This document shows positions 38,601 to 50,386 of a DNA stretch of 64,000 nucleotides, piece by piece (position 1 is the stretch's first letter; each line of letters begins with the position of its first letter). The notes under the pieces are model-generated. The model ran no database searches. It saw only the letters and a list, made by a program, of their open reading frames with translations, and was not told the DNA's origin. This stretch comes from Diadema setosum (Eukaryota; Echinodermata; Echinoidea; Diadematoida; Diadematidae), in contig NC_092701.1 in the NCBI RefSeq assembly GCF_964275005.1, positions 12,296,288-12,360,287 on the forward strand, read 5' to 3'. The translations under genes were made by a program, and so were the position numbers.

Positions 38601-41600
38601 TTCATCAAAAATAAGGAAATATGTTTCTTGAAATGAAAAAATATATATTTTCTCAAATTTGATTTAGTATGCATCTGTATATATTTTTTTTTTAGTTTTT
38701 AATTCAAAACACTTTTCCCCCAGCACATTAGTATGTTTCCAGTCTATTTAACCACAAGTAATCTTACTTTGATATGAAAATCTCATTTTGCCGCTCATAC
38801 TGACAAACACTTCATCCCATATATCCAATGACATGCTTTAAACATCAATGATTTGTGCTTGCTTTCCATGAATTAATCATAGCACTTGAAGAAGGTAATA
38901 ATGTTCTCTTTTTGTGTGTGTGTGAAGCAAGTCACTCTTTTTTTAATGTTGCCAACGACTTCAACACTCGTTTGCAACCAGTCACTGCTCCATGCTAAAC
39001 ACTGTTTTGTTTTTTACTCAACCTTGATGAGTAGTTATCACCTAGCAGCATTTTGATGTGAATCCCATCACAGTCATTTGTTACATGATAAAAACCACGT
39101 CTAATTCAGAAACCATATATCAACTTCTTTTTCATCATTTTTTTTTCCTTCAAATTTTGACTAACAATTGCAGTTCCCATCTGTTTTCATGTTAGCTCTA
39201 ACATGCATCTGTAACAATTTCTACACCTCTATCATTGAGATTTGAGCGTAATTAGTTTTTTTTTTTTTTTTTTCAGATGTTCCATATTGCTGTATTGACC
39301 ATGTGAATGTGTGTGTGTATATTCTGATGTGTGCGTGTGTGTGTTTATATAAATATGTGTTTTAAGATGTTTGTCTTTGTGTGTGTGTGCAAATACATTG
39401 ACTTGATCATCTTGCTCCGGTCATAATTGCGGGACAGCTGCTGTACCATGCCGAGAGTGAATCACCCAAAATCTACTGTTGCGAAATGCACAAATTTCTT
39501 TCTGTGACTGTGATTTCATAGCACATCACACCTTTCACCTCTGAACTGTTCATTTTCCAGATTTTTTTTTTTCTCATCATCATCAAGAAGTGGTCTGGTG
39601 TTCCTACGCATATGGGAGATCATTGTTGTGAGAAGACTCGGGGATTACATCCTCGGATTAGTTCAATTATTGTGATCCTCACGTTCACATTCTCCGATTC
39701 CCGACCTCATCTTGCAGTGAATTTTGCAATGCACATCATTAGACCAGCTGTTCTGCGTGCTTTCCTGACTTTGCAATTCTTTTTGTGTATTTTTGTTTGT
39801 TTGTTTGTTTGTTTGCTTGCTTGTTTTTTAGCATTACCATTGCAGGCTTCATCATCATGGAGAATGATAATCATGGAATGTATCACATGTCACTTCAATA
39901 CAGATACAAAAAATCCATACTGTCCAACACATGGAAGTCATCATGGTGTTTCTATCCCTTGCTTATGGATTAGTTTACATAGACATTTTATTTTACAATA
40001 GCTAGTCCACATTTTAAAATCATTATCTCATGAAATATTGGAAATGTGAATGATGAGAAGGGCATATATGGAACATCTTCAAGGCTATCACATAGTAAGG
40101 AGAGTCTGAAATCATATCACATCCTGTCTGGATTGTTTATTGTACTGAATAATGTGTCATAGCATGACAAAGACAGAAGACAGTACAAGATACAGGATAA
40201 TACAAAATATTGGCCATCCGTACTGAACAGTAACATCTTATGCTAGCAAAGGATTCATTCTTTTTGTTTTGGGGTGTTTTTTTTTACAAACACAAAGTGA
40301 CAAATCTCACACTGGGACTCGATATAGTACATTCATAAAGCAAAAAGACTACATAAAAACAACCTATATCTACAGTATTTCTAGTCAGAGGCTAACATTT
40401 GAAGTAAGAGATGTACAGGGAGCTAGATCTGAAGGTAAGTTTGGACACAGAATTGATCGTTGCTGTGATTTCCATTTTCATTTTGAAAATATGATGTGGG
40501 GAAAGTTTGATATTTCAGCCAAACAGGGTCTGGGTTGGTTTGTTCAAATAAAATTATGCAAATTATTAAAGAAAAAAAAAGAAGGGAGCTGAATAGAGTT
40601 TCTCAACACTTGTTTACAAGAAAATGGTGACTTTAATGAACTGCAGGAATGGAAAGCACAGGCAATAAATTAAGAATACGAGTAACTGAGAATGAATTTG
40701 GAAAGGATATCTAAGTGATGGTGAGCTTCTTTATCCATTTACGTATACCTGAAGGGCATAGAGTACACCAAGTAATTACCATGCATTATCTGACCAAGTA
40801 TACATTGCCTAGTCTTTGAAATGCAATTAACACCTTCTTAATTCCTCCTTATTTCCATCTGTGTGACAATTAGATTTGTGAAACTCTGGCCAAGCAGTAC
40901 CACATCAGAGTGAATGGGGAGAATGGTAAGAACATCTCACACCTTTTTTTGTGTGTGTTTACTTTGTTTCAAAATGATATGAAATGTCTAAGTTAGTCAG
41001 CCATTCCTCAGTGACTAGATGATTGGGAAGTTTCATGTACTATGTATCACACGTTGATTCAGTATTTACAAAGTATGGCCATCTACAGATTGGAGTTGTG
41101 GATGATTAATTTGGAGAAGAAGACATACTACTACAGTTCATCTGCACCACAGCTGTAGTACTGGTACTCATTGTAATGTCGACATCATTGACTGTATGTA
41201 GGCATTGCTTGAGTCGCTTAATTTCTTTGCATGTCTGTGAATTGTGAATGCAGCCCAAATACTGTAAAAGTGGATATTTTCGCGCGATTAATTTTTCGCA
41301 CTCGGCCGGGCAAGAAGAGTTTCGCGTGTTTTGAATTCCCCGGAATCAAGACAGCAACTACTGGAACACACGGCAAGCAAAAATATTCTCATGCTTTTGT
41401 TTTCGCGCCAGTTTCTGGTTGCGCGAAATGCACGAAAATTTCCACTTTTACAGTACGATATTCCAACTGTGCTTGTGCAGAATTGAGTAAATCTGGCATA
41501 TTACAGTGTGAAAAGGAATGCAAAAAAAAAAAGTTTTCCTTGGTCAAAAATTATGTAGATTTTCAAATCCCTCATCATGTGTGCATGCAGCAAAGTCTTA

Positions 41601-44600
41601 GCATGATAGCATTTGTTTGTTGGCCATATGGTGTCGTTTGATGTCAGTTGATTCCCTGCACTGTTCTTGCGCAAGTGCTTGCATGAGATGACAGTTTGGC
41701 TCGGGCCAATTTTACTTCAATTCCCAGGTACGGCCAAGGGCTTTATCCAGATCGCCAACGCCCTGGAGAGCTGGGACACCAAGCTGAACAGCATCCTGAA
41801 CGGGGGCGCCATGCCCATGGAGGCAGAGTGGCTGCGCCTCTATGAGCTTTTCTCCGAGTGGGTGGCCACCATTAACGAGGTGGAGCAGTGCATCGGGACG
41901 GAGCAGGCCGAGGATGACAGGGCAGAGGGGAAGCCTTTCAATCCGTAAGTGACAGTGCCGAATTTTACCCCCTTCCTCCTGCAATCTCTTAAAACAGAAA
42001 TATTTGCTTCATGAAACTTTCGCGAAATGGATGTGGTGTCCTTTTTTATGGCATGAAACTTTCACGGATTGGCTACTCACATTCAATGCATTATGTAGAC
42101 AAAACCTTTTGCATGTATTTTACTTTTGTGAATCTTGGCTCCTTGCAATATTTGTGAAAGTTTCTGGTTTTACAGCACTTAGCAATTTTAATTTTCTATG
42201 AATGAAGACTTCCTGACAATTTCATGAGTTGTTGAATTCACGATCGTGGAGGACAGTTACAAATGGAGAAATGTACTCGTGTATGTCACATTCATGTCAG
42301 GATCAGAAGTACGTTACTCTGGGTAATAGTTTCTTGTGTTGTAAAATTTGCGAAAAGCTCATGACTCACAAAATTCATGCAAATAAAAACCTCATGAATT
42401 ATATATGGTAGGCCTATACAGTAACAGGATGTTCCTTGAAAGAAAAAGAACATTCATGCAGGGCAGAGGAAGATATGCTGTAAGAAATTGTCATTTCTCG
42501 CCCTCTGTGTCTTTAAAGGCATCATTCACCATTTGAAGATGAAATAAAAACCCAACTTAAGTGCTTCAAAATGGTTCTAAAATATGAGTTAGGGATAGAA
42601 ACAACCAATGCAAAGATGGTAATCAGTATAATAAATGTTAAGTATTGTTCAATAAACCATCTACAGCTACGATTTATTGAGATGAATAGTGATATCTCCT
42701 TATATTTGGGGGCTCTATTGCAAGATTTTCATATGGTAGGATGTTTTGTGATACAACTGACCTACACATATGCATCAAATGTGATAACTCGAACATTTTC
42801 AAATCACTGCTCCCAACGATACACAGTACCTTTAAGATTGCAACTATCTTCTGTTGATTAAAACTTTTTCTTTGAAATCTTTGAAGTAGACACGGATGCT
42901 GTATGATGTGTGTCACTCTTATGCTATCTGTTGATTAAAACTTTTTCTTTGAGCAGTGTAAGTAAACGTTGATGGTTTCAAAATCTCAACAGAAGTAATC
43001 ATGGTGGTTTCAAAATCTCCACAGAACTACTGTAGGGTAGGCCTATGGATGGTGTCAAAATTGTCACAGATTCACTGTAAGTTGTCATGGATGATTTCAA
43101 AACCTCTCACAGAGTTGAACAAACGGAGGTGTTCCGCCTGGCCCAAAAGTGGGTGTCCAGCACCATTAACGGCATCGACAGCCAGGACTCCAAGCTTCTG
43201 GAACAGGTGAGAGCAAACTTTATGAACTCATCCAGACATGGAATCAACACCTAGTACAAAGGTGTAGCTACAGATAGCACAGAGAGTAGAAAGAGGAGAT
43301 CTGTATCTGAAGTAAACACTCAGAAAAAGCTTCTCATTAAATTCTTCACTAACTCTTAAAGTAATAGACCTACAAGCTTGCAACCAGTACTCACCCATGT
43401 TCAAGTTTGTATTGCAACTTGTTACCGCCCACTCTCAAAACCACTGTGTCAAACTACTGTTCCATTTGTGTATTATAAATTTGTTTTTCAGCTGTGATGG
43501 GAGTTAGCAAAGAAATACCTTTTTTTTTTTTCTTTTTGTATTTGCGTGGCTGGTCATTGAGTAATCTTCGTCAAGACTTCTCAAAGTGTACCCCAAACAT
43601 CAAATTTCTAAATTTCATCTTAAGAAAGTAATTTTTGTCATAACTAGCCTTCCCATTTTAACAAACACGGCTGTAATGAAAATCTTGTTACAGCGAAGGA
43701 AAAATTCAGGTCCTAGAATGATTATCTATGTATCTTCGTATACTTTGTGTTTGGCTATAATGAAACCTTGATATAGGCTCTAACTAAAGATAACTGCCAG
43801 TCCCAAGAACTTTGTTTTAGCGAGAGTCACCTGTAACAGAAAAACAAGAAGAAGAAGAGGGAAAGAAAAGGAAAGTCAACATTTTTCCCTTGGTCCTTTC
43901 TTGTGCCAGGTCTCAGTCCTCCACGCAGACATGGTCCACTGGATGATCCAGGTTCTTCTCCGGCTGGCTCCCAACCCTGTGGACAGCCCACAGGAGGCCA
44001 TTGATGCCTGCATGGCGGCCGCCTGGTCCCTGGGCAAGATCCAGGAGAAAGCTGTCACCCTGTTTGACCGCATCACCGCCTTTTCTAACTACATCACAAG
44101 GTACAGCATCACTTACACTTTGCTGAATTTGCGTGCTTCTTTATTTCCTCAACACCCAAGAAGATAGATTGTTGTTGCACTTCAGTAATTACCACTGTTT
44201 TTAGATCCATGAAACACAGTGTTTTGCAATAAGTAACACATGAACTTCACTGCAAAGAGAATTCATGATTGAGTTTTACACGTAACACTATACAATCTAA
44301 TCTGTCACATATGATTCTGGAAGCAAGGCGGATCACATGACCAGTCGCTCAACTCAGCACTGCACACTATGCAATCAGACCTCACAGCTAGGTTTACAAC
44401 TGTACTGACGTCAGTACGTATACTGTAGTGTCATTGGCTTAAAATCCATGATTGGTTGTGAAAATTCAACCTGACAAATCTTCATGACTGGCATTGTGAC
44501 CCAGTTGCACGACCTAGAAACTGGCAAGGCTGGTGATGTCACACTGTGGGTCGCTAGGTTGTATGACTCGTGAATTATCATGGCAAAGTCATGAAGTGTG

Positions 44601-47600
44601 CGGTGGACTTTCAACATACAGACAGAAAGATATGCAATGCCAGTGTGAAGGTTTTGGTGATTGACCTCCCAATGTAACCATGGGTGTCCCTCTCCAACAC
44701 ACCAGCTGTTGCTCCAGCATCGTCTCTGCTGAGATGCAGCGCAAGCAGGACGAGGGGGAGGCGGACGCGGACCACGAGTACCGCGAGCTGAAGAAGATCA
44801 AGACGGAGTGCAGCGAGTGGATCCACATGGCCACCATCCTCATGGACGAGCTGCGCAGCGTGGAGCTGGCCCGGCTGGGCGCGGAGGACCTCCCCACCCC
44901 ACTGGCTGCCAGGGGCGCTGAAGGCTCCGGTCAGGAGAGCCAGACACCGGGCTTCACCCCGGGGCCGCAGGACAGGGGCGAGGTGGGTGTGGGGCTTGGA
45001 AGTACAGGGATTGTGGTTCACCTGTGTGGTTGAAAAGTATGTGTTTTGGCGTGATCGGGAATGGCTGTAGATCTGTGGAGATGCACCTTTCCATTTGTGA
45101 TTTGCATGTTATGTTGTATCTCCTGATCCTCTTCTGTTCATTGCTTTGCTTCCTTCCTCTTTCTGTATTCACAAAGCACATAGGCACTACTCCTTGGGCG
45201 ATATGCCCTATACTTTATAGGAATGGTTTTTTTTTCTTCTTAATGGACAGTATGAATGCATTTTGTCCCAAAAACCAGATCTATTGTGAAATAAAGATAG
45301 GGTATGATCCAAGTCATCAGCATTGACACCGTTCCTGTTCATAATTTTTGTCAATATAAGAAAGAGATACATGAATTGATCATATCAATAGCAATGACGA
45401 TAATGATGATTACAGTATCTATGTATGTACTTGAGTGTCTTCTGTGTGTCTTTGATGATATCTCATACATGCATGATACATGAAAGATTTGATTTTGGGC
45501 GTGTGTATGACTTTTCTCTATGAGTTTTTGGATCCCCATGTGCGTCGTTCCTCTGTATTGATATCAAAGCAAAAATCTCATCCACTAATCCCCCTCCCCT
45601 CTTCACCAACCCTACCCTCCTTCACTCAAACAGCTTGTTGGAGGGGATGAGACCCCCACTACCATGGCCACCCAGCCCCCTGGAACTGCCCAGACCACCG
45701 GCAGCCAGCGTCTGGACACACCCAAGACTGCCGCAGTTGCTGCACCCCTGGCCGCCCCTCAACGGCCACCCACCGCCCCTCAAATGGTGAGTCTCCTTGT
45801 CCCTTCATCCATGCCATCAAATTTGCATGCTATGTTTAAAATTCTTGCTATTACAAGAACATGGCGTTCTGTATCATGTATTTCTCAATTGTCAGCCGCC
45901 GCATATGCATGCTTTTAGAAATGCTGCGCTCAAGAATTTTCAGCCAAATTTTTCTGTGCAAAAAGTCCTCACTGTTGTGTTGCTGTCTCAGTTTAGTCAA
46001 AGATGTTGCCATTTATCATTTTTAGCAGTATCCTTATTCTTCCTCACATTCTTGCATCCTCCCTCGCATTCCTTGGCCTCAATTACAAAACTAAAACATT
46101 GTTTTTAGAAGGGCTCAAAAATCATCTTCAACCAATTTGATTTTGCTTGCAATATATCAAAAGGGTCTACCAAGGAATTTGTCTAGCTGACATCTATACC
46201 AGGATAATGAGGGATTTTTCTCTTTTTTCTTTTCATTTTTTATTTCATTTTATTTTATTTTATTTTTTTTTTTTTAAAGGGGGGAGTATTTTGATGAGAT
46301 CAAGTGTGAAATTATAAAAAAAAAAAATTGGTGTTCCCCCCATTCAGTAGTGGGTTGGCAGAATGTTGCTGGTATGTGATGACCGAAGTGTGCCCTGGCA
46401 GTAGTATTGAATCGCATGCAGCTAACAAGCTGCGCATGCGATTCACTCTTTGCGTGATGGATTCTGCCATGGCCCGATATCTTGCAATCGATTTCAAAAC
46501 ATCATGTAGCAAACACGTTTGGGAATGCTCTGAGATTGCAGGACTTCGGACGTGTTGTACATGTTGGCGCAATATTTCACATTTTCATCATTACCCAACT
46601 GAAACTATGGTATCACTGCGTTGCTTTACACATTTCTTATACCTATGTCTCCATTTTAAAGCAAAAATTGACAGTTTGACATGGTCATATGGAAAGTGTG
46701 TGTTACCTTTAAACTTTAATTTATTTCTCAATATGTTGATAGTTTGAAGACATTGTCATTGCACTCTTCTGATTTTGCACATCCACAGCCCCCGTCCACT
46801 GCCAACAGCCAGCGGTCAGTGCTGCCTGGCTCAGCGCCCAGTGCCGAGGACCAGGTGGACATGAGTGAGATGCAAGTCCTGGGCTTTGATCAGAACGTGT
46901 GGACCCAGAGCCTGGAGGAAACCAAGGAGGATCCACCAAAGGTAGACATATGAGCCCTTTCTGACCCAACCCCCCACCCCCATCCTCGAAATGGCACATA
47001 GATGCCAAGCTATGATATGCCTGAAGTTTGCCATTAAGGAAGAGAACTAGACCTATGCAAAAGAGCTGGGGAAAACTCTTTGTTTAAAAAAATTATTGCT
47101 GTAACCTTGGTGGAAGTGAGATTTACAGGTCAAGTGTACCATAGGTCTTTGTGCAGTGAGTCTATCAAAAATCTAGGAGTATAAATTGACTTGGTGTAGA
47201 TGTCCTACAAGCCGATTGTAAAGCAGCTATCTGAATGTGGTTTAGATTTATAGAATTGAGCAATTGACCAGAGTGTTGCAAGTACTCAGCTATAGTATTC
47301 AGTGTATAGCCTTTTGTTTCTTTCTTCCTAAACATGCATTACCTGGGTAGTTTTATAGTCGTTTTCAAGAGACAAATGATGCAGTAGAATTAGCCATAAT
47401 TTTCAATAACATTCTCCACCTCTTTTTCTCCATGTGATATTCGTCATGAAAACAAATCCAACAACTTTAAAAAGAGATGTTGTTATATCTATGCTGTGTA
47501 ATCCATTGTAGGCAATGTCATAGATTTTCAACGTAACAGGTCTTGTCCAAACTTACTGTTTTCATCCATCCATACCTCCCCACCCCAGACGGCATCCGTG

Positions 47601-48857
47601 GAGCCGAGTCCTGTCAAACAGGTCCTTGATACTGCTTCCAAGACTCCCGACACATCCAAGGCCTACGAGGCCCTTACTGCAGTCAAGAGCCTCCAGCAGC
47701 AGCTACTGTAAGCATCATTCTCCTTTCTTATTTTGTTTTTGGAAGACACAATACAGCACAATTTTCCATTAAGAATGTGGTAGCATTCATCCCTGATGAC
47801 TGTATGAGTGTGATGGTGTACTATCCAAACTGTTTGAGTCATGGAAATGAATGGTCAATGTATACATATGGACCAGCCATGCTGATAAATGTTTCAGAGA
47901 AAGAGTTCATTTTTAAGTCTCCTGATATATTGTTAAGAAACATGATGGCCTATATTTGCAAAGGTTGTTTTAAATCAAAACCATGATATAGATTTAGTCC
48001 ATGGCCTAAAACATGCATAAAATAGGCATAACTTTTGCACACAAGTATCAATGCATGGTTATTATGAAGTCCATGGACTAAAACAAGCATGAAATAGGCA
48101 TACCTTTCAAACAAGTATTAATGCACGGTTATTGCACGGTTATTACGAATGTTGGATGTCTGTTGGCTTATACAATCTGCTATGCACATTTACGCAGAAC
48201 AAATGTGCATAAGCCATGGACTAAATTTCAATAACAAGTCTGAATTTTGGCTGATGTGTCTCTATTTACAAATATTTCTCCTTTTATTTTTTTTGCCAGT
48301 GAAAAGTGTTGTTTGGGTAAGAATTGAAGAGGAGAAAGTGATTTGTTTGTACTTTTTTATCTATGTCTTGTAGTGCTACAGAGGAAAGAGCATCAACAGC
48401 TGAAGAAAAAGTTCATGAGCTTGAGGATCAGCTGAAGAACACACTTGAGCGACTCCGTGCACTGGAGCGCAAGAGTGCCACTCCCGGTCCCGGACTCATT
48501 AGCACCACGCCCAGGGTCAACACATCCACCTCGGCAGAACCACCCAAGACCGGTGGTCAACCGCAGGATGACCGGGCCACTACGACCATTGCCGGGTCCA
48601 CCCTGGCATCTCCGGCTGAGACTCCCATGACTGGCATGACCAAGGGAACCATTGGGGCTGCCTCTACACCCCCAGCTCGCCCCGGAGCGCCAAGCCCTGG
48701 AGGGGGTGGTGGAGGACCCCTGCCCACCCCGACCATTACCCCATCGCCCCCACCAACCCCAGGCAGGAAGACATCGCAGTCAAACGCTTCAGTGTCAAGG
48801 CCATCCTCAAGGACAGGGTTGAGCTCAAGGGGTTCGGCAAAATCCAAGAAGAAGTGA
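14652..48857 (+). CDS. AXDND1: axonemal dynein light chain domain-containing protein 1, 28 coding exons, 1224 aa
   Basis: Exons: 14652-14793, 16216-16409, 17025-17128, 17898-18015, 18581-18666, 20917-20973, 21572-21680, 22093-22167, 22666-22760, 23232-23324, 24173-24239, 24797-24834, 25198-25318, 25939-26067, 26743-26882, 27734-27769, 30273-30332, 35206-35293, 35838-36020, 40874-40925, 41728-41944, 43113-43206, 43910-44100, 44706-44982, 45634-45786, 46789-46941, 47589-47707, 48374-48857. All have AG/GT borders and phases that join into one frame of 3675 nt. Family-like blocks include [23 protein letters not shown] and [12 protein letters not shown] (about residues 90-160). A long helical region (about 235-585) is where the axonemal dynein light-chain-like domain is expected. 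A second helical part spans about 585-880. The tail (about 895-1224) is Pro/Thr/Ser-rich with one coiled coil (about 1056-1100), longer than the roughly 1000-aa mammalian protein. The family is cilia- and sperm-related. One or more exons could be missed between 36020 and 40874. Confidence 0.88.
15519..16030. mobile_element. family D MITE (TACTGTAAA ends), 512 bp
   Basis: The left end is TACTGTAAACGTGGAAATTT followed by TCGCGG. The right end is the inverted counterpart, CGCGCGAAAATATTGACGTT then TACAGTA. Further CGCG-rich inverted blocks lie inside. It is intronic in AXDND1. Related shorter copies are at 41260-41455 and 62115-62316. A TTATTG/ATTATG simple repeat follows directly. Confidence 0.75.
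17256..17680. mobile_element. TTAA-flanked MITE, family N, 425 bp
   Basis: TTAA at 17252-17255 and 17681-17684 flanks an element that starts AGGTGCATGGTCCCGG and ends CCGGGACTATGCCCCT, which are inverted with a few mismatches. It is CG-rich inside compared with its neighbours. The 17225-17587 open frame within it is not protein-like. It lies in an AXDND1 intron. Confidence 0.75.
19160..19523 (-). mobile_element. LINE 3' fragment, minus strand
   Basis: The minus frame 19523-19299 encodes the very C-terminus of a LINE reverse transcriptase [22 protein letters not shown] followed by a Lys-rich helix and a stop. The 3' region below it contains AAAGCGCATAGAGACACC and ATATGCGCTATATAAGCACT, a pattern common at LINE 3' ends. 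It is severely 5'-truncated and lies antisense inside an AXDND1 intron. Confidence 0.65.
19554..19803. mobile_element. foldback MITE with GACCTCGTATCT ends
   Basis: The left end contains GGGGCGACAGGACCTCGTAT and the right end the complement ATACGAGGTCTTGTCGCACC. About 30 bases at each end are inverted with mismatches. No clear target duplication was found. No coding capacity. Confidence 0.5.
20099..20844. mobile_element. piggyBac-type non-autonomous element, 746 bp
   Basis: It is flanked by TTAA (20095-20098 and 20845-20848) and has CCCTATTCTAACTGGG at the left end and CCCAGTTAGAATAGGG at the right, an exact 16-base inversion. TTAA duplication with CCC termini is the signature of piggyBac-type transposition. 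A G-run and a C-run separated by GTCAATTTGAC (about 20138-20169) can form a hairpin or quadruplex. No transposase frame is present. Confidence 0.8.
28187..28582. mobile_element. family A MITE, 396 bp, TTAA-flanked
   Basis: TTAA lies at 28183-28186 and 28583-28586. The element begins AGGGATTGTACAGTATTGG and ends with the inverted ACTATACGATCCCT. The two halves form one long imperfect palindrome whose centre is GTGTGGGTCCCACAC. It is the reference copy for the damaged ones at 760-1097 and 51912-53212. Confidence 0.8.
31518..32010. repeat. imperfect (GATA)n array, about 0.5 kb
   Basis: Tetranucleotide GATA/TAGA units with frequent GGTA, AATA and GACA variants run for about 490 bases in an AXDND1 intron. 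The antisense frame reads as Tyr-Leu-Ser-Ile repeats and is not a gene. Confidence 0.95.
34326..35060. mobile_element. family B transposon copy with GTCCGTCC tracts
   Basis: It starts TATGCCTCCGCAACGAAGTG with GCCGGAGGCATTATG just inside, followed by repeated GTCCGTCC/GTACGTCC. It ends CATTATGGCGGAGGCATATC and then GCCGTAGCGATATATCTAG. The longer copy at 51961-52976 matches it along its length. The AGGTCA motif recurs inside. It lies in an AXDND1 intron 145 bases before the exon at 35206. No transposase is visible. Confidence 0.8.
36348..36585. mobile_element. foldback MITE with AGAGTTTATTTGC ends
   Basis: The left terminal block AGAGTTTATTTGCAAAAGG plus GGCTAGATCCA is exactly inverted at the right end as TGGATCTAGCC plus CCTTTTGCAAATAAACTCT, giving about 30-bp terminal repeats. 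It is 238 bp long, intronic in AXDND1, with no coding capacity. Confidence 0.8.
37753..38320. mobile_element. family E MITE, full-length 568 bp, TTAA-flanked
   Basis: TTAA lies at 37749-37752 and 38321-38324. The ends are AGGACAAGTTCACCTTCATA and its complement TATGAAGGTGAACTTGTCCT, and the inversion continues for more than 100 bases inward with mismatches. It is intronic in AXDND1. A truncated relative lies at 1276-1490. Confidence 0.85.
41260..41455. mobile_element. family D MITE, short copy
   Basis: It begins TACTGTAAAAGTGGATATTT and ends with the inverted AAATTTCCACTTTTACAGTA, with TTTTCGCG blocks inside each end. About 196 bp long and intronic in AXDND1. Confidence 0.75.
42000..42176. 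mobile_element. decayed family D-like MITE
   Basis: It carries CATGAAACTTTCGCGAAATG near the left and GTGAAAGTTTCTGGTTTTAC then AG at the right, the same style as the family D ends but diverged. A similar decayed copy spans about 60001-60204 in a PRPF38B intron. Boundaries are approximate. Confidence 0.4.
42517..42831. mobile_element. TTAA-flanked MITE, family H, 315 bp
   Basis: TTAA lies at 42513-42516 and 42832-42835. The element starts AGGCATCATTCACC and ends ACGATACACAGTACCT. Terminal inversion is weak beyond the first bases, so it may be old. The frames on both strands inside it are not protein-like. It is intronic in AXDND1. Confidence 0.6.
47996..48139. repeat. two tandem copies of a 72-bp unit
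   Basis: Copies start at 47996 and 48068 with AGTCCATGG and share ATAGGCATA and CACAAGTAT/AACAAGTAT blocks. A related stretch, CATGGACT followed by GGCATGAAATAGGCATACC, occurs far upstream in another AXDND1 intron at about 16613-16647. Confidence 0.7.
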
Positions 48858-49064
48858 AATCTGGGCAACTAAACAATAAGAAGCATGCTCTTCTCTACAT
48901 GATCAATACCCCACAGAACTACCAGCCAAAATATCACAATGCTGACATATTGCTGGCTAGCTCATTTCCTTTGTTGACAAACTGACTATCTAATGGACCG
49001 AAACACTGGGTGATACTATTAGCATCACGAATTGGAAGAGATCTACTTTCACTATGGAGTGAAA

Positions 49065-49070
49065 AATAAA
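49065..49070 (+). terminator. proximal poly(A) signal of AXDND1
   Basis: AATAAA lies about 210 bases after the TGA at 48855-48857 and is followed by the GT/T-rich sequence GGTGGTTATTTTTTTGTTC, as expected for a cleavage site. Confidence 0.5.
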
Positions 49071-50140
49071 AGGTGGTTATTTTTTTGTTCAGTGCTTCAA
49101 CAATGCATCCACCTCTTGAAGCTAGGCAGTCTAGAGAAGAAAAAAAAATGAACAAATTTTGTTTACCCTCTAAGTTTCTCTTATGTCAACAAAACAAATA
49201 ATGGTGTGGTATTAAATTGTGTGATCAAAAGTGAGTGTTGTGACCAAACACAATTTATCAAGTGCCTATGTACTACTCTGAAATGCAATCCCTTTAATAC
49301 TCTTTTTTAACATTCCCTCCACTCATATGCACCTTGAAGATAATTAATCTCCGTCTCTCAGTGTGGATGTCTTGTATAAAAAAAAGTCCACATCCGTGTT
49401 CACCAAAAATATGAACAGATTAAAGTGATTGAAATTTCTTTCAAGTTGTTTATCTAACACATAGCTGGAGAAACCAGAGTACAGTGTACCTTGTGACATC
49501 CTTGTTCAACAAGAGAAGGAATGCTTACCTACAGAATTGAAGTAAGTTGCACTGTTTGTGTTTAACCCTTTTGTGTGCTTTGAGTGCCAATGGCACTGAA
49601 ATCCCTGTAACGTTGTACACACTGTCCAAAGTTCCAGGCACAATTAGAGTTTAATGTGTATGTGTTGTCCATGTGATCTTACGTATATAGACATGCTTTA
49701 AGTAAATTGTTTACAGAGTATATGATGAGACCAATCATATTATAGGAAATTATAAGGTGTTTTTTTTTTTCAGAGATTTAGACCAGTAAACATGAGGGAG
49801 GGGATTTATACCCTCTACCTGTTAATATCATATCAATTTACATCGTAGAATCAAAGATGACACTTTGATGTAAGTCGTGTGACTTGAAGTTAGTGGTACA
49901 GTAATGTCACATTTTTGTTTACCTCTGTAATGTCAGCTGATATTCATGTACTTAAGCTGTCTTTGAAAAGCAACTAGAGTTGAATTTAATTAGGAAATAC
50001 AGAGCTGTCATGTTAAAATGAACAACGCATATATACAATTTGCCATAAATGACTACTCAAATGACAGGGCAAAAGTTGTATTGTAATCATAAATGTCAGT
50101 TGTAGCAGTTACAATGTAACTTGAGCAGACTTAGAATTGA

Positions 50141-50386
50141 AGGGGTCGGTGCAGTACAGTGCTAACCCAACACAATAGTCTTTTTGAGATAATCGCTGTT
50201 GAATGTTTGGAAAGTCCATACATCGTACATTAATAAAACATGAATGCATGCATTTTTTACCATCTTATTGGTTGAATTCAAATATGATACTTTCACGGAG
50301 GTTAGAGTAAAGAATAAGGATTATGAAAATGCATGTAACTCAATTTTGACAAAAGTGTGGGTTAGCACTATATTGCACCGACCCCT
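50141..50386. mobile_element. foldback MITE with AGGGGTCGGTGCA ends
   Basis: The left end AGGGGTCGGTGCAGTACAGT plus GCTAACCCA is inverted at the right as TGGGTTAGC plus ACTATATTGCACCGACCCCT. AATTGA flanks the left end and recurs at the right, possibly as target duplication. About 246 bp, no coding capacity. Confidence 0.75.

Noticed and set aside
44589..45021. Antisense frames over the AXDND1 exon 44706-44982
   Set aside because: The sense strand gives the exon with exact phase match on both sides; the antisense frames reflect its high GC content.
48557..48868. Minus-strand 103-aa frame opposite the last AXDND1 exon
   Set aside because: It is the complement of the Pro/Gly-rich coding stretch; no splice or start context supports it.
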